From: Limnanthes douglasii subsp. nivea
Lineage: Eukaryota > Streptophyta > Magnoliopsida > Brassicales > Limnanthaceae
Direction of reading: 5' to 3'
Assembly (NCBI GenBank): GCA_036936605.1
Contig: JAUPFV010000004.1
Span: 288,962,009 to 289,026,008 of the forward strand
Length of the DNA stretch: 64,000 bases
Shown here: piece after piece, positions 36,312 to 47,717 of the stretch
How positions within the stretch are numbered: position 1 is the first letter of the stretch
Layout: every line of letters starts with the position of its first letter
Program-made: the position numbers and the translations under genes
The notes under the pieces: generated by a model
Databases searched by the model: none
What the model saw: only the letters and a program-made list of their open reading frames with translations
Told to the model about the DNA's origin: nothing

Positions 36312-36909
36312 GGTGCAGATGAGCTTTTCTGACAGATCAGGCCTGGGGACCTTTTTATGGTGTTTGCCTAGGGACATTATGGTCCATATAGGTGTGAATT
36401 GTTCTGACACTAGCTACGAGGGAAGATGAAGGGTTTGTGTGTCAGAAAATGTCACAGGAAGAGGAAGAGTTTTCTGACAAAAATGTCAGAAGAATTGGTA
36501 ACGTTTCCCAAAGAGTTATGCTGACACAGGTGTTCGTTAAATGACGTCATGACCAAGTTCAATCCTGACACCCCTTTTTAGCCTGAGTATGAAATCATTC
36601 GGGGGCTGATTTACCTAAAATGGTGCCAGGATTGGGGGGCTACTCGGTTAACAGGACCAATTCGAAGAAGAGATTTTTCGAGGAGTTGATTTGTGGCTTC
36701 GGTGGTTCGAGGAGCTTTGTAGACATTCGAAGAAGAGATTTTTCGAGGATTGTTGATTTGTGGCCTCGGTGGTTCGAGGAGCTTTGTAGAAATTCGAAGA
36801 ATGATTTTTCGAGGAGCGGCTTATGAAATTCGGAGAGAAAATGGTTTTTGCCTGTCAAGAGAGTTATTCAGTCCCAGTAAAATAATTTTTACTAAGACTG
36901 GGGGGCTAC
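36312..36909. repeat. Element B promoter-to-LTR spacer, 65-67-bp repeats and PPT
   Basis: Non-coding. Units beginning TTCGAAGAAGAGATTTTTCG at 36661 and 36726, with a third partial one at 36793, form a tandem repeat of 65-67 bp. A decoy polypurine tract (GGATTGGGGGGCTACT) lies near 36631. The proper polypurine tract AAGACTGGGGGGCTAC (36894-36909) directly precedes the 3' LTR. Confidence 0.7.
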
Positions 36910-37321
36910 TGATAAGGAAGAATAAAAGACAAGGAGAAAAGTGTAAAGAAGAAACTTGGCAGGAGAAAATAGCAAAGGAAAAGTGTGATAGGAGGAAAAC
37001 GCATAGAAATAACTGTGTAAGGACCAAATTGTACAAATTGTATAAAGAGATAGCCAAAATAGGAAGAAAGTAAAATGTAGGGACCAAAAGATGTAATTAG
37101 TCCAAGTTAAAGCGTGTGGGGTCCGTAATTGTACTATAAAAGGACCACACACGCTTCACAAATCCCGAGATGAATAATACAAGACTTTCTCTCTTTACTT
37201 AATCTAATAATCTAGATTTTCTCTCTCTAAAACTGACACTAAGATATTTCTATATCGCAAAATCGTCTCTCAACAATCCTCGTATCGCATAATCACCCTT
37301 GGACCATCTTAAAACTCTTCA
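36910..37321 (+). repeat. Element B 3' LTR
   Basis: 412 bp, from TGATAAGGAAG to AACTCTTCA, followed by GAGAT. TATAAAAGG at 37135-37143. It is the only full-length LTR of B. Confidence 0.92.
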
Positions 37322-39724
37322 GAGATCATGTCTTCTTTTGGTAGGGATCCTTTTTTTCATGGCAACATTTTTCGAGGACAAGGACATAGTTTTCCGAAAC
37401 AGACAATTTTTCAAAAATTGCATCAGCTTGACCTTCTAAAATGAAGTGTTCTTTTATATCTCTTCAAGTTGTGCGGAAGCAAGGGAAGCCTTGAACTTGT
37501 AATGATTTTTTCGATCTTCCAGATGTTGCATTTTTCTTCCTATGTTGACAGAAGCATGCAGTAAGTTGCAAACACTTAGAGAAAATTCATCGTCCTGAGG
37601 AATTTCGAAGGAGCTGGTAGGAGAAACTATTGCTGTGGAGTCAAAATTCGAAGACTCACCAGTTAGAATAATGGGATCAATGTTTTGAGGAGGATCGCTT
37701 CGGGGAATTGGGAGCGGTGCTAATCTTGGAAGATTTTCAGTTGAAGATGAACTTGAAGCTTGGGTGAGTGGAGAATTGGGTTCTTGTCCTGAATCTCTTC
37801 TAACTTCATTTTCATGTTCAGTTGTCATAATTTGAGCCCCAGTGCCCTCAGAGATTTCCTGGACATCATCTTGTGCTTTAATGTCCTCAGATATCCCTTG
37901 GATGGGTTCCAAACTAGCTTTCTTCTTGGATTCTTTTTTCTTGGCATCTTTTTTCTTGATGGGATGGACATTTTTGCTTGGAGGGGAAATTGTGATGGGT
38001 GCTATAGTATTTGACGAAGAGATTGGCTCTTGCTTAGCAACTTATCCTTCAAAGTTTGATTGAAGATCTTTGATCGATGCTTCTTCTTCGGAATCGTCTA
38101 GGTAGCTTTTGGCTCGGGAGCGCTTCGGAAGATAAATGACGATGTCCTTCTTTTCCACTCGATCGAGGACTTCTTGCTGAGAAGGAGGAGTCATCAATTC
38201 CTTCATAGTTAGCCTGTCGAGGGGATTCAGCCTCCAAAGTCGACTTTTGGCCAAGTTTTTATTCATAAAACAGAGGCAGAATTTTTGTTTTCCCAGTTCT
38301 CCTTGGCCTATTCACTAAGTTTAGTAAACACCGTGGTGGCACTTTCTACATAGTTAGCGTAGGGCTTCGAAATCCCAGTCATTGCTGTGCAAAAGTTCGA
38401 ACAGTAAGTTGTGAAACGATTATTCGAGGAAGATAAAAGTTAGAGTTGAAAAGACTTACATATGTTAGTCCACACAAGAGAAATCTTGTGTGGATTTGAG
38501 GGGGTAGACTCAGAGCCCATCTCCCAGTGTCCGGAAAAGAAGAGGAATTGTTACCTTTATTTTTTATCAGCCTCCAGTAAATCCTTCACTACTTTTTTAC
38601 CTCGACCAAAGGTTAGTGAGTAAAACGGGAAAAAAAGATTCTTTTCCAGGCCAGATAATCCGATGAGTCTTCTAAGGAGAATTCATTGCCAGAAATCCTT
38701 GAAGCCATACTGCATGCCATGAGTGTGAACCACATGTTTGGTCCAGCTTGGGAGGGGCAGAGATCGATCTTGGCAAAATATTCGATGAAGAATTGGTCTA
38801 AGGGATATCTCAACCCCCAGTTCATGATCTCCGTATAGACAATTAACTCATTATCCTTAACAGATAAAGGAGTCTCACCTTCCGAGGAGAATCTGATGTC
38901 AATATACGAGAGGATGCACCATCGAGTCCTTAGCATGGTTTCTTTCGAAGGCGAGAAGTATTTGTAAGAGATATGCTGGAGTGCAACTAGGTGCTTATTT
39001 TCGATTCCTCGGATGTTATTGCCCACAATAGCATCAAGTTCCAAAGGAAGAGCAATATCACCCTTGGATTTGGGGGAAATTCTTCGAGCTTGCTCTTCGG
39101 AAATTGCTAGAGGAGTTGTAGATATCTGACTAGAAGAAGCCAGGGAAGGACCGTCAGATTTACCTTTCTCGGCAATCGAGATTTGTTGTGTTTCTGTCTC
39201 AGGGTTTTCCAGGACTATGGCTTTCCCCTTTCCAAGGTTTTATTTCAAAATAATTGTATATCATCGTCGGTAATTGTAGTTCTTGAGGGGGAGAATCGAG
39301 GACTTTCTTGCCATGTTATCGAAGGGGTGGCTGGAAGGCTTGATCCAGAGGCATCAGTTTTTAGAGGATTGTTAGGTACTTGAGTCAAATTTGGCTCTGT
39401 GGTATCCAAAGGGGTTTCTCTTGCTCGTTTGCGTTCTTGAGAGTTTTTTTGTCTTTGTGATGCATTTTTCTCTTTCCAGGGGAATGCTTGTGATGTTTAT
39501 CTTTACCCATAGTTTCGAGAGGTTCAAGATTGGGACGTTGGTTGAAGCAATAAATTTCTAAGGGTATGATGGCAGAGTAATTTTCCAATGGGGGCCAAGG
39601 CACCGTAGAAAGTAGTAACCGGGGGTTGGGGTTGAGGCTCAACGTAGGTACCGGCAACAACTTTCTCTTTGAATTTTTGGCTAATGAACCGCCACTCAGG
39701 AATTTGAAGAGGCTTGGGGAGCAT
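37322..39724 (-). pseudogene. Element A antisense gene, main part
   Basis: Starts at ATG 39724 (MLPKPLQIPEWRFIS) and continues through a basic region (MGKDKHHKHSPGKRK), the globular domain (IRGIENKHLVALQHISYKYF, NWGLRYPLDQFFIEYF and PNMWFTLMACSMASRISG, about 39040-38620), an intron, NLAKSRLWRLNPLDR and DIVIYLPKRSRA, and a coiled coil. It is cut by element B at 37322; the tail continues at 16054. Exon 1 is about 1.27 kb and exon 2 about 1.44 kb after joining across B. Frameshifts near 39600 and 38640, and stops near 38040 and 37440, show decay. Confidence 0.8.
38385..38459 (-). other. Intron of element A antisense gene
   Basis: Donor AACATA-T|GTAAGT and acceptor TTTTGCACAG|CAATG, 75 bp, phase 1, leading into MTGISKP exactly as in B. 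Confidence 0.78.
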
Positions 39725-39789
39725 AATTCATCTTTCTCTCTCTAGAAAGTTTAGAACAAAAGGTTTGGAGTGTAAATGAAAATGGCAAG

Positions 39790-39797
39790 TATTTATA
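39790..39797 (-). promoter_or_regulatory. TATA box of element A antisense gene
   Basis: The minus strand reads CTTCTATAAATACTTGCC, 66 bases upstream of ATG 39724. Confidence 0.65.
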
Positions 39798-40431
39798 GAA
39801 GAAGATGGGATTTTAGAGTAAGAAAGGCATGGGGAAATTTTCCTTTGTTTTCCTAGGGGTGTTATGGGTAACATAGACATAATTGTATTGAATCGATAAC
39901 TGAGGAAGAATGTGAAGAGCTAATCTAATGATGAAAAATATTGGGAAGTGTAATAAGATCTCTAATAAGATATGGTGACAAGGAATTACGACTAATGACG
40001 TCATGAAAAAGGCGGGAGATTGCTGACTGCGATATGAGAATTGGTATTGAAAAGTTCGATGAGCTTAATCCTTGCAATTTATTTTCCAAGTCTGGGGGGC
40101 TATATTGATATGATTATTTTCGAAGAGGATATTTTGAATGCATCAGAATATCCTGATAATTGTTTCCGATGAGAGTTTCTGAGATAGAAATTACTTATGT
40201 TGAGTTATGGTCTAATCTTTGCTAATACATTGCAAGGATTGGGGGGGGGGGGGGGGGTGGGGCTGCTGATCAGTGTCGCCGAGGAGAGTTAAAGGAAATT
40301 CGAAGAGGCATTTTCTTCGATGAAGCATTTTTTGAGGAGAGTTAAAAGAAGTTCGAAGAAAAGATAAGACGAAATTCGAAGATGTCATCGCAGTCCTAGT
40401 AAAAATATTTTTACAAGGACTGGGGGGCTAC
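39798..40431. other. Element A spacer with polypurine tract and decoys
   Basis: Non-coding. PPT-like sequences occur three times: CAAGTCTGGGGGGCTA near 40087, GCAAGGATT followed by a 17-G run (40241-40257), and AAGGACTGGGGGGCTAC ending at 40431, which abuts the 3' LTR and is the functional one by position. TTCGA-rich motifs are frequent. Confidence 0.65.
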
Positions 40432-40781
40432 TGATGAGGGAGAATAAAAGATATATGGAGAAATTGGAAAGAAGTGTTTTTATTAGGGAAAGATTGTAAA
40501 ATGTATAATGAAAGTATCCATTATGAATAAGTGGTAAAATATAGGGACTAGATGTGTAATAGTTGGGAATTAAAGCGTGTGGGGCCCGTTATTGTACTAT
40601 AAAAGGACCCCACACAAGTTGATAAATCTCGTTGATTAATATAATACTATTTTCTCTCTCTAGATTGAGTAGTTCTTTCTCTCTCTAAAAAGCACATTCA
40701 TAAAGAAGTGTTTATAACAGTTTAGTCCCTCAAACATTTGTTTTACACAAAATTACCCTCGAGCGAACTCTTAATTCATCA
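40432..40781 (+). repeat. Element A 3' LTR
   Basis: 350 bp, TGATGAGGGAG...AATTCATCA, with perfect TGATG/CATCA ends. TATAAAAGG at 40598-40606. Followed by ATAGG and the resumed LINE. Confidence 0.93.
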
Positions 40782-40786
40782 ATAGG

Positions 40787-43000
40787 TAATGATATGTGTT
40801 ATGGGGTTTTTGAATATTTCAACTGTGTTCGTCTGGAGCCTTCTCAGAATTCCACTTTCATTACCCTAATTCTAAAAAAGGGCATCCCCACTTAATCCTC
40901 CGATTTTAGATTTATTGTGTTATGCAATGTCATTTACAAAATTATATGCAAGTATTTGGCTAACATAACTAAAGACTTTCTCAATTATCTGATCGAAAAA
41001 TCTCAATTAACTTTTATTGTCATAAGACGCATCTCAAAAAACATCCTCATCTTCCAAGAACTCTTTAAAAGGTACCAAACACTAATAGAAAACACATAAG
41101 GCTCACTTTAAAATTCAACGTCATGAAATCTTTTGAAAATATTTGTTAGTATCACACTCTCTCGATATCCTTGTCATCACATAATTTTTGGAGAAGATGA
41201 TCACTTGGATTATTCAATGTATCGTCACTCTCACATACAATATTAACATTAATGGTGAACAATTTGGTAACTTCCATGGTAGGAAAGACCTCAGGAAAAA
41301 CGACCCTTTTTTTTTCTTTTTTGTTATCGTAATGCAAGTCTTATTTTGCATTTTAAGGAGAAAAACAATGACAAGAATTTCAACTTCCATTAAAAATTTC
41401 ACAAGCTCAAATAGTAAACCAGTGTGTTGTTGATGACTTAACAATTTTATGTCATGACAATTTTAACTTCATTTAGTCTATCGAATAAGGTCTAAATGAT
41501 TTATTCTTACTTTTGGGTATTCAAGTAATTTCTGACAAAATTCATATTTTCCTTTCCAAGATCAGCCCAACCCTCATAGATGATCTCATTAATATTTGAA
41601 GGTTTAAGGTCAGTTCTCTTCTAGTGAAATATACAGGATTCATCTTCTTACAAAACGATTATTTACACAGTGATTGGCAGTCCTTCATTTATAATATTAC
41701 ATCGCATATTGGTTTTTGGACATCCGTTCATATTTCATATATTTTTCATCTTTAACTTATCATTTTTTTATATTTGTTGGCTAAGTTTACTGGTTATCTA
41801 TTTTCATTTTCCTTTAAGGGTTCTCAAATAAATCTCCCACTACATTCTTTGTATCCTCCGGTCTGGCCACAAAATCAAAACCTTTAAGCCTAAGGTGGCA
41901 TGGTCTACAGTTATATTTCCCAAGATTAAGGGCGGTCTTGGGATTTTTAGTCTAAAAATTTGAAATCAAACGATCATCCTTCAACTATTATGGTCATTAA
42001 TCAGTACTAACAAAAACTCTAACTGGTTCAACTGATTAAAAATGAGATAATTTAAAATAATAACTTCAGAGATTTAGATATTGGCTCTTATCTTTCTTGG
42101 AATTAGAGGAAAACTTTATGTTTTAGGATCTTGGCTAGTAAATTATGTAGTATGGTCATTGGAAACGAGGAAACTACCTTCTTCTTGTATGATCCTTGGT
42201 TACTATTTTCTTCTCTTGTAACCTATTACGGGTAGGATATCATCCATAAATCAAGGCTGGACAAAAACCTCCTCGTTTCAGGCATTATCAATGATGGGAT
42301 TTTGAACTGGCCAACTCAAATTAGATATACGTGTGCTAGAAATTGCAACAACCTCGAGAAGGTCAACAATCTCATTATCTTCATCCCTCCTCCAACACCC
42401 TATTCAACGACATCTATTATTGTATTGGTAAGAAAATATTCACTAAGTTCACTATCAAGTACACCTACAATGGCATTCGTATGCCTATTTATTGTTTTGG
42501 ATGGACGGGGTTAGTATAACATACATTTAATATTCTTATCCACTACTTCATTATTTGGCTTGCTATCCAAGGTAGATTGTGCATCCACGACAAGCTTCTG
42601 AGTTGGGGTTTTAATACCTCGTATTATGTAATTTCGACTTTAAATCCATCAATCATATCCTCTATGATTATAGTTTCTTTTAGAGGACATGGGGTTTCAA
42701 AATTTACAAGCTTGGATTCTATTGAAGTAACAATAACAATTCAGTCTTTTGGATTCGTGAGGCTTCCAACTGGCCTCATTTTAGTTTACGCCACTTATGG
42801 AATGCCTGCTTCAGCGTGATAATTACCATATCTGGAGAGAGAGAAGTGACATAAATTTTGGCACCTCTTCAACTATTGCCTCTACAATATCATATCACAT
42901 GCTTTCTAACCTTCAATTCACATTATTTGGTACCAACGTTTTTTAGCCTATCAAATCTCTATAATTTCTAACTTAAGATTGATTTATTTTATTTTTTGTT
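40787..43000 (+). pseudogene. LINE reverse transcriptase and C-terminus, second part
   Basis: Continuation of the LINE from 9094. At 40890-41010 the frame reads SSDFRFIVLCNVIYKIICKY and LIEKSQLTFIVIR, matching the L1 RT core (family form: SDFRPIS...NVIYKI). At 41190-41300 it reads WIIQCIVTLTY and INGEQFGNFHGRKDLRKNDP. Near 42560 come FIIWLAIQGRLCIHDKLLSWG, typical of the zinc-binding RVT domain, and near 42830 IWRERSDINF, the usual C-terminal motif. Many stops and frameshifts. The 3' end is approximate; no clear poly-A tail is seen. Confidence 0.82.
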
Positions 43001-44869
43001 GTTTGCAGTCACATATCCCTAGTTAGTTTACTACTTTTTCTAACATGTTTTTGGACTTGTACTGTTCAATATCTTTATTCCTTCGGTTTTTCATAATTTC
43101 GTTTATTTTTTTCATTTTAGCTTGGTCAAGTTTGGGTTAACTCATCATCAAATATGACTCTAAATGTCACTCATTGGAGTATGTCTTATATATTTGTAAG
43201 AACTATATTATATTTATTTAATATATTTATAACCATGTATACATGTTCACCTTGTTTACGTATAAACGTATTGTATAGTCACCTGAAATAATGATGACTA
43301 TTTAATTTTTAATATATATGGAAGTAATAACTACTAAAGTGATACTCTATGATTTAAGGTTTTATAAGATATATATTTTCTAAAAAATAATCTGTGAAGA
43401 AAAAGAATATGATAAAGAATTATTTATTATCCTTATTTAAATCTATGTATTTATGAATGTATTTAAACTCAATAGTTGATATAATCATATGTATATTTTT
43501 AATAAAAAATATTATTTACTATTTTAATCCACAGGTTAATTTCTTCTACAACTCATGGTCAAATCAACTATGGACTATAAAATTATTGGACTTTCAGGAC
43601 CCAATAGCTATAATATCATATTGATGTGGTCCCCATTCCCGATTCTACATCAATTTAACTAGTATATATAGTATAAATTCTATGAGACTACCTTAAATAC
43701 ATGTTGGTCCAATAAAATAAACTTTGATAATATTTTATCCATTAAACCTATAATTACAACATGCTAGACATATTATATCTACATGGATGAGACATTCAAT
43801 TTTATAATGTCCTTACAACCTTCCATTTGGATCATCGCATTTAATGAAATGTACACATAACATGTATAATATATAACATTGTTGTTTTAATGATCACCTA
43901 ACACGCATTATCTTTTTAGGTGATTCCCAACAAAGAACTAAGAATGGCTTGTTACGACTTATATGCACATAGAAGTTCCCACAATAACCATATTGTCTAC
44001 TACCACCTCAATGAAATTTGAATTTTCATAGAGTACAACATGAAAACGACACGACCTTGTAACCACTACATGTTGATTTTCAACTGTTTACTTAACTTAA
44101 TTGAGACCGCTAAAATTATACAAAATGTAGAAAAGATATAAAATCAAAATGAAGTATTGCATTATCTTGACGTAATCGTATATGAAATTAAACATAATAA
44201 AAACAGAACTTAGACTAAACGATAAATTACAAACAAACTCTTATTGAATCTGAATATCTTAAAAACTAAGAATGTCGACATTAATGAAAGGCTTTGGGCG
44301 TTGAGACCTTAATAGAAGAAGATAGAAAGAAAAAATATGCATATTTTTAAATAATGAGGTTTTTTTTCTTATTAATCTATTATAAAATCTATCATACTAA
44401 ATTAACAATAAAACTAGGTTGTCATATATGTCAAGTTTTTTAATGTTTCTATTCAAAAAAACATGATCTGAATATTTATTTAATGAAGCTTAATGATGAA
44501 GTGTGCAATATCTACTACGATTATCTTGGAAGATTCATTTACTTGACTGGAATGAAAGTATTCTTAATAGTTAAATTTCTCATGTTGAATTATCCAAATT
44601 TGATATAAGATCTTATATGTATCTTATCATGTTTCATCAAGTAAAGTATGGTTCAACTATAATGAAATTAGCTTGTTGTTTTAAATGATGAATACAAACT
44701 TAAACTAAATTATCTTACATAAATTTGTTTCACTTTTGTGACAATCATCCACAATTGAGAATTGGAACTCTATGCGATGTTATAGAAATTTAAACTAAAT
44801 TCTCTATTTATATCATAAGATTGTCAATATTCTTGTAGAACTCTAGCACATCATACATGAAACTTGATC
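43001..44869. other. AT-rich stretch, nothing recognised
   Basis: About 1.9 kb of AT-rich sequence without coding signal, RNA gene or clear repeat. Confidence 0.4.
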
Positions 44870-46030
44870 AAATCATCTAATAAAATACTATTACAAGGAA
44901 AACTCTTTTTAAATGATGTTAGGACCAAATTTTCATTACAGTCTTCCAAATCACTCATTTCTTTTATAAAAGTTTGAATATAATCCCTTAAAGGCTCTTC
45001 AGTCTTTTGAAGCACGACCATGATGTGATCATCTTCACATTATAATGATTTATAAGAAATGAACTAATGCTAAAATTATGTTCATAATTCCCTAAAACTG
45101 TTAATTGTTCCCGACGGTAAAATGTTGAACAATGCCAATGTCATTCGTTTGAAACTCATTGAAAAATCTCGACATATTAAAGTATAATCTAGATTAAATC
45201 TTACCATGATATTTTGAAAATGCTCGAGGTGATGCTCCAGATTGCTCGTCTCTTCGTTCTTTTCCATCTCGTAAGTATCTAATTTCTTTGGTCACTTTTC
45301 TTCTAAATTTTTTGTGTCAGAGCGGATTCAGCTATAATGTACACAACTAATTTCGATCTTACATCCTTCTTTACATTCTCTTCAGATATGTTTTCCTTTT
45401 CTTTATCCTTATTATTTTTTATGATGCTTCATTACTCAACTCAGTAATTTTATTACCACGTTATCCTTCTTTGAGAACAATTGTATTTTCATGAACTAAC
45501 TCATCTTTATCCAATAATTCAATTGGATTCACGTTATCTCCAAAAGTAACTTTCTCAGTAATCAACTGCAAAGGTTGAGTCATTAACTCAAATCTATTTT
45601 GACTTTATTCATCTCGTTTATGTTGTAATAAATTTGACTTGCATTATCATGTTCTTAATTCGTTTAATTGCAATTCTAAATATAAAAATAAAGATTTTAA
45701 CCTATCATCTTCAAGAACCTGTCGGTAAATATCAAACATTCTTAACACCCATTATTTTACATTATTGTGGTAGTATCATTGCAATTAGACTAGCCGTTTC
45801 ATCTCTGGATCTTTCCTAAATAATATTTTCTTTTTTAATGGAAACTTTACTACTGGTGTTCCTAGTATCTCCATTGGAGTTCTTTGTATATTGTTGTTCC
45901 TCCAAGCTGGCGAAGCAACATTTTGAGAATTTATTGGTGAAGATCCATGAATGTTTCCTGCAATGGATTCTTTATACATTCTTGATATAGTCATCACCAT
46001 TTGGAAAAATAGATTTTTTTTACATAAAAC
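44870..46030 (-). pseudogene. Ty3/Gypsy gag remnant
   Basis: Fragments of a Tat-like Gag on the minus strand. HLEHFQNIMVRFNLDYTLI with FNILPSGTINSF (45267-45082) aligns with HLEQFKNFMMNFDDDDKLL and YNSLPQG of elements C and D. Further down LRDYIQTFIKEMSDLEDC (about 45000-44940) matches their LKEYISRFVNTKNGLADC. It is an older family than A-D: similarity is only partial and stops are many. No pol follows, so most of the element has been lost. Confidence 0.6.
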
Positions 46031-46048
46031 GTTCCCACAGATGGTGCT
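46031..46048 (-). other. Primer-binding site of the gag remnant
   Basis: The minus strand reads AGCACCATCTGTGGGAAC, resembling the site of A and B (GGCGCCGTCTGTGGGAA), between the LTR and gag. Confidence 0.6.
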
Positions 46049-46053
46049 AAAAA

Positions 46054-46297
46054 TGACAAAAGAGTTTTCTTCTTTAAAATATTGACAAAGAGATAAGACT
46101 AAATATGATCGAGAATTATTTTATTAGAAATCGTTTTATTAATAAAAAAACAACCCACTTTTATAATATCTGGATCTCCTATTATATCTACTTTATTTCT
46201 AGATTGTATGTATGGATGACACATGTATCTTCTAACACATGTTAGCTATATGTTACAAAATGTTATTGAAGATTACTAGTTTACCCATTAACTGTCA
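46054..46297 (-). repeat. Probable 5' LTR of the gag remnant
   Basis: Begins TGACA and ends TGTCA, inverted ends of the kind seen in A-D. Lies next to the primer-binding site and has TATAAAAGTGGG on the minus strand near 46155. 244 bp. No partner LTR found. Confidence 0.5.
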
Positions 46298-47717
46298 TGA
46301 ACATTCTAATAATATATAACATATTTCTTGGATATTTTATTAATAGATTGAAAATATCTTCACTTTGTTATATTACTTTGTTTTTTTGCTTACGTCTTTA
46401 ACTAACTTTTTTATCGATGCCTCTGTCTGCTAATCATTTGCCTTATCTTCCCGATGCATTTTGTCTTCTACCAACATCACATATGCTTAGAATTATCAAC
46501 CTTTTCAATGTTAGTCTGAAACTTTAACTTATAATATGAACTTTTACATTTGCCATAAAAAAGAAATAATGCTTAAGCGACATATAACCTTATCATAGTC
46601 ATAAAAGTCAAGATGGTTTGTGTTACCTCAAGAAACTAGTTTTTCAACCTCATCTTAAGAGATATGAAATTAATATTTGTGACAAATGTATACTTATTTG
46701 TCCTATGATTTCAATTTAGTTTACTGTACAATACATAAATACGTATAACCTCATTTTGAAATGTAGTTACGTAACTGTTTATAACTTTTTTATGCATGAA
46801 TTACCACCATAAATAAATATGCTTTACCATCACTTAATTTGTGTAATTTAATGTAAGGAACATAAACTATGATGGTAGAAGTTGTACCAGTCCATCAAAC
46901 GTCTCTTTGAACTAAACATAAATTGAAATGAAGACAAGAAACAAGGTGAAAGTAACTTTCTTGGCCAAGTCAAGTCTCAAATATTTCTTAAACCTTTTGA
47001 ATTTATCTCATATTCTTTCAAAATAAATTCAGTCAAATTATACTTAACATTCTTACGACTTGAACATAGTGTCACTAAATTATCCACCGTATACACTTAT
47101 ATTTTCTTTAAAATATAATAATTAAGTAAATCTGTTTAATGGTTAAGGCTGAATTTGTTTGACATATTATTTCCCCATTAATAACTGAAAATTGATTTAC
47201 CAATGCATAAATGTAACTCATCATAACCGAAGTAAGATGGTAAAATACAAAGTATATAGTTAATAATGATCACCTTACTCATAAGTAAATGTAAAAATTA
47301 TATTATGAAACTAGACCTCGCAAATAGAATTGTAGCTCATTTTCTCATAAATCTCATTATTGTATATATATATTTCAATCTTCACCATTTTAAAGTTTAA
47401 CAAACTTAGATAGATCTGAAATACTAACATACTGAAATTCTATAATTTTCAGTTTTAACAGTAAAATTTATAAGTATATTAATTATCTTTATAAAAAAAT
47501 ATGATATATATGCGTAAAGAATATCTCATAGACTATTGTCATATTTATAAGATTTGACATTATTCTCATTACTATAATCCTCTTATTCTCTGCTTAAATT
47601 TCAGAGTAATGGGAAAATACTATCAAGTGTTATATTTTTATAGATGTCTTAACATTTCTAATGAGAAAACATATCATGTTACTATTCTTTCTAAATATTT
47701 TTGAATATAGCTACATA
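46298..47717. other. AT-rich stretch, nothing recognised
   Basis: About 1.4 kb of AT-rich DNA without gene or repeat that I can name. Confidence 0.4.

Larger units (their letters stand above)
16055..37321 (+). mobile_element. Element B: Tat-type Ty3/Gypsy element nested in A
   Basis: Starts TGATAAGGAAGAATAAAAG and ends AACTCTTCA. It is flanked by a perfect 5-bp duplication GAGAT (16050-16054 and 37322-37326) and lies inside A's antisense gene. Gag-pol is on the plus strand (16381-21740), the antisense gene on the minus strand (33211-36246). Element C is inserted at 22536/33072. LTR sequence and protein similarity show that A and B belong to the same family. B's gag-pol is less decayed than A's. 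The left LTR is truncated by a deletion that also removed the primer-binding site. Confidence 0.92.
9095..40781 (+). mobile_element. Element A: Tat-type Ty3/Gypsy element hosting B and C
   Basis: The LTRs are at 9095-9443 and 40432-40781, both starting TGATGAGGGAGAATAAAAG. The 3' LTR ends CATCA, the inverse of the start. Target duplication is ATGGG (9090-9094) and ATAGG (40782-40786), with one mismatch. Removing the element rejoins the LINE reading frame exactly (NIMG-NDMC). Gag-pol is on the plus strand at 9.5-15.2 kb. An antisense gene on the minus strand is split by element B (37322-39724 and 15670-16054). Without B, A is about 10.4 kb. The second RNase H and the antisense gene place it in the Tat lineage. 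Confidence 0.9.

Noticed and set aside
36620..36826. 68-codon frame near element B 3' LTR
   Set aside because: Translation of the 65-67-bp TTCGA repeats.
9095..40781. Endogenous pararetrovirus or retrovirus-like virus
   Set aside because: No movement or envelope protein, integrase present, LTRs with 5-bp duplications: Ty3/Gypsy retrotransposons explain everything.
42302..42819. Short plus-strand frames at 42302-42514 and 42577-42819 as host genes
   Set aside because: They are decayed C-terminal parts of the LINE.
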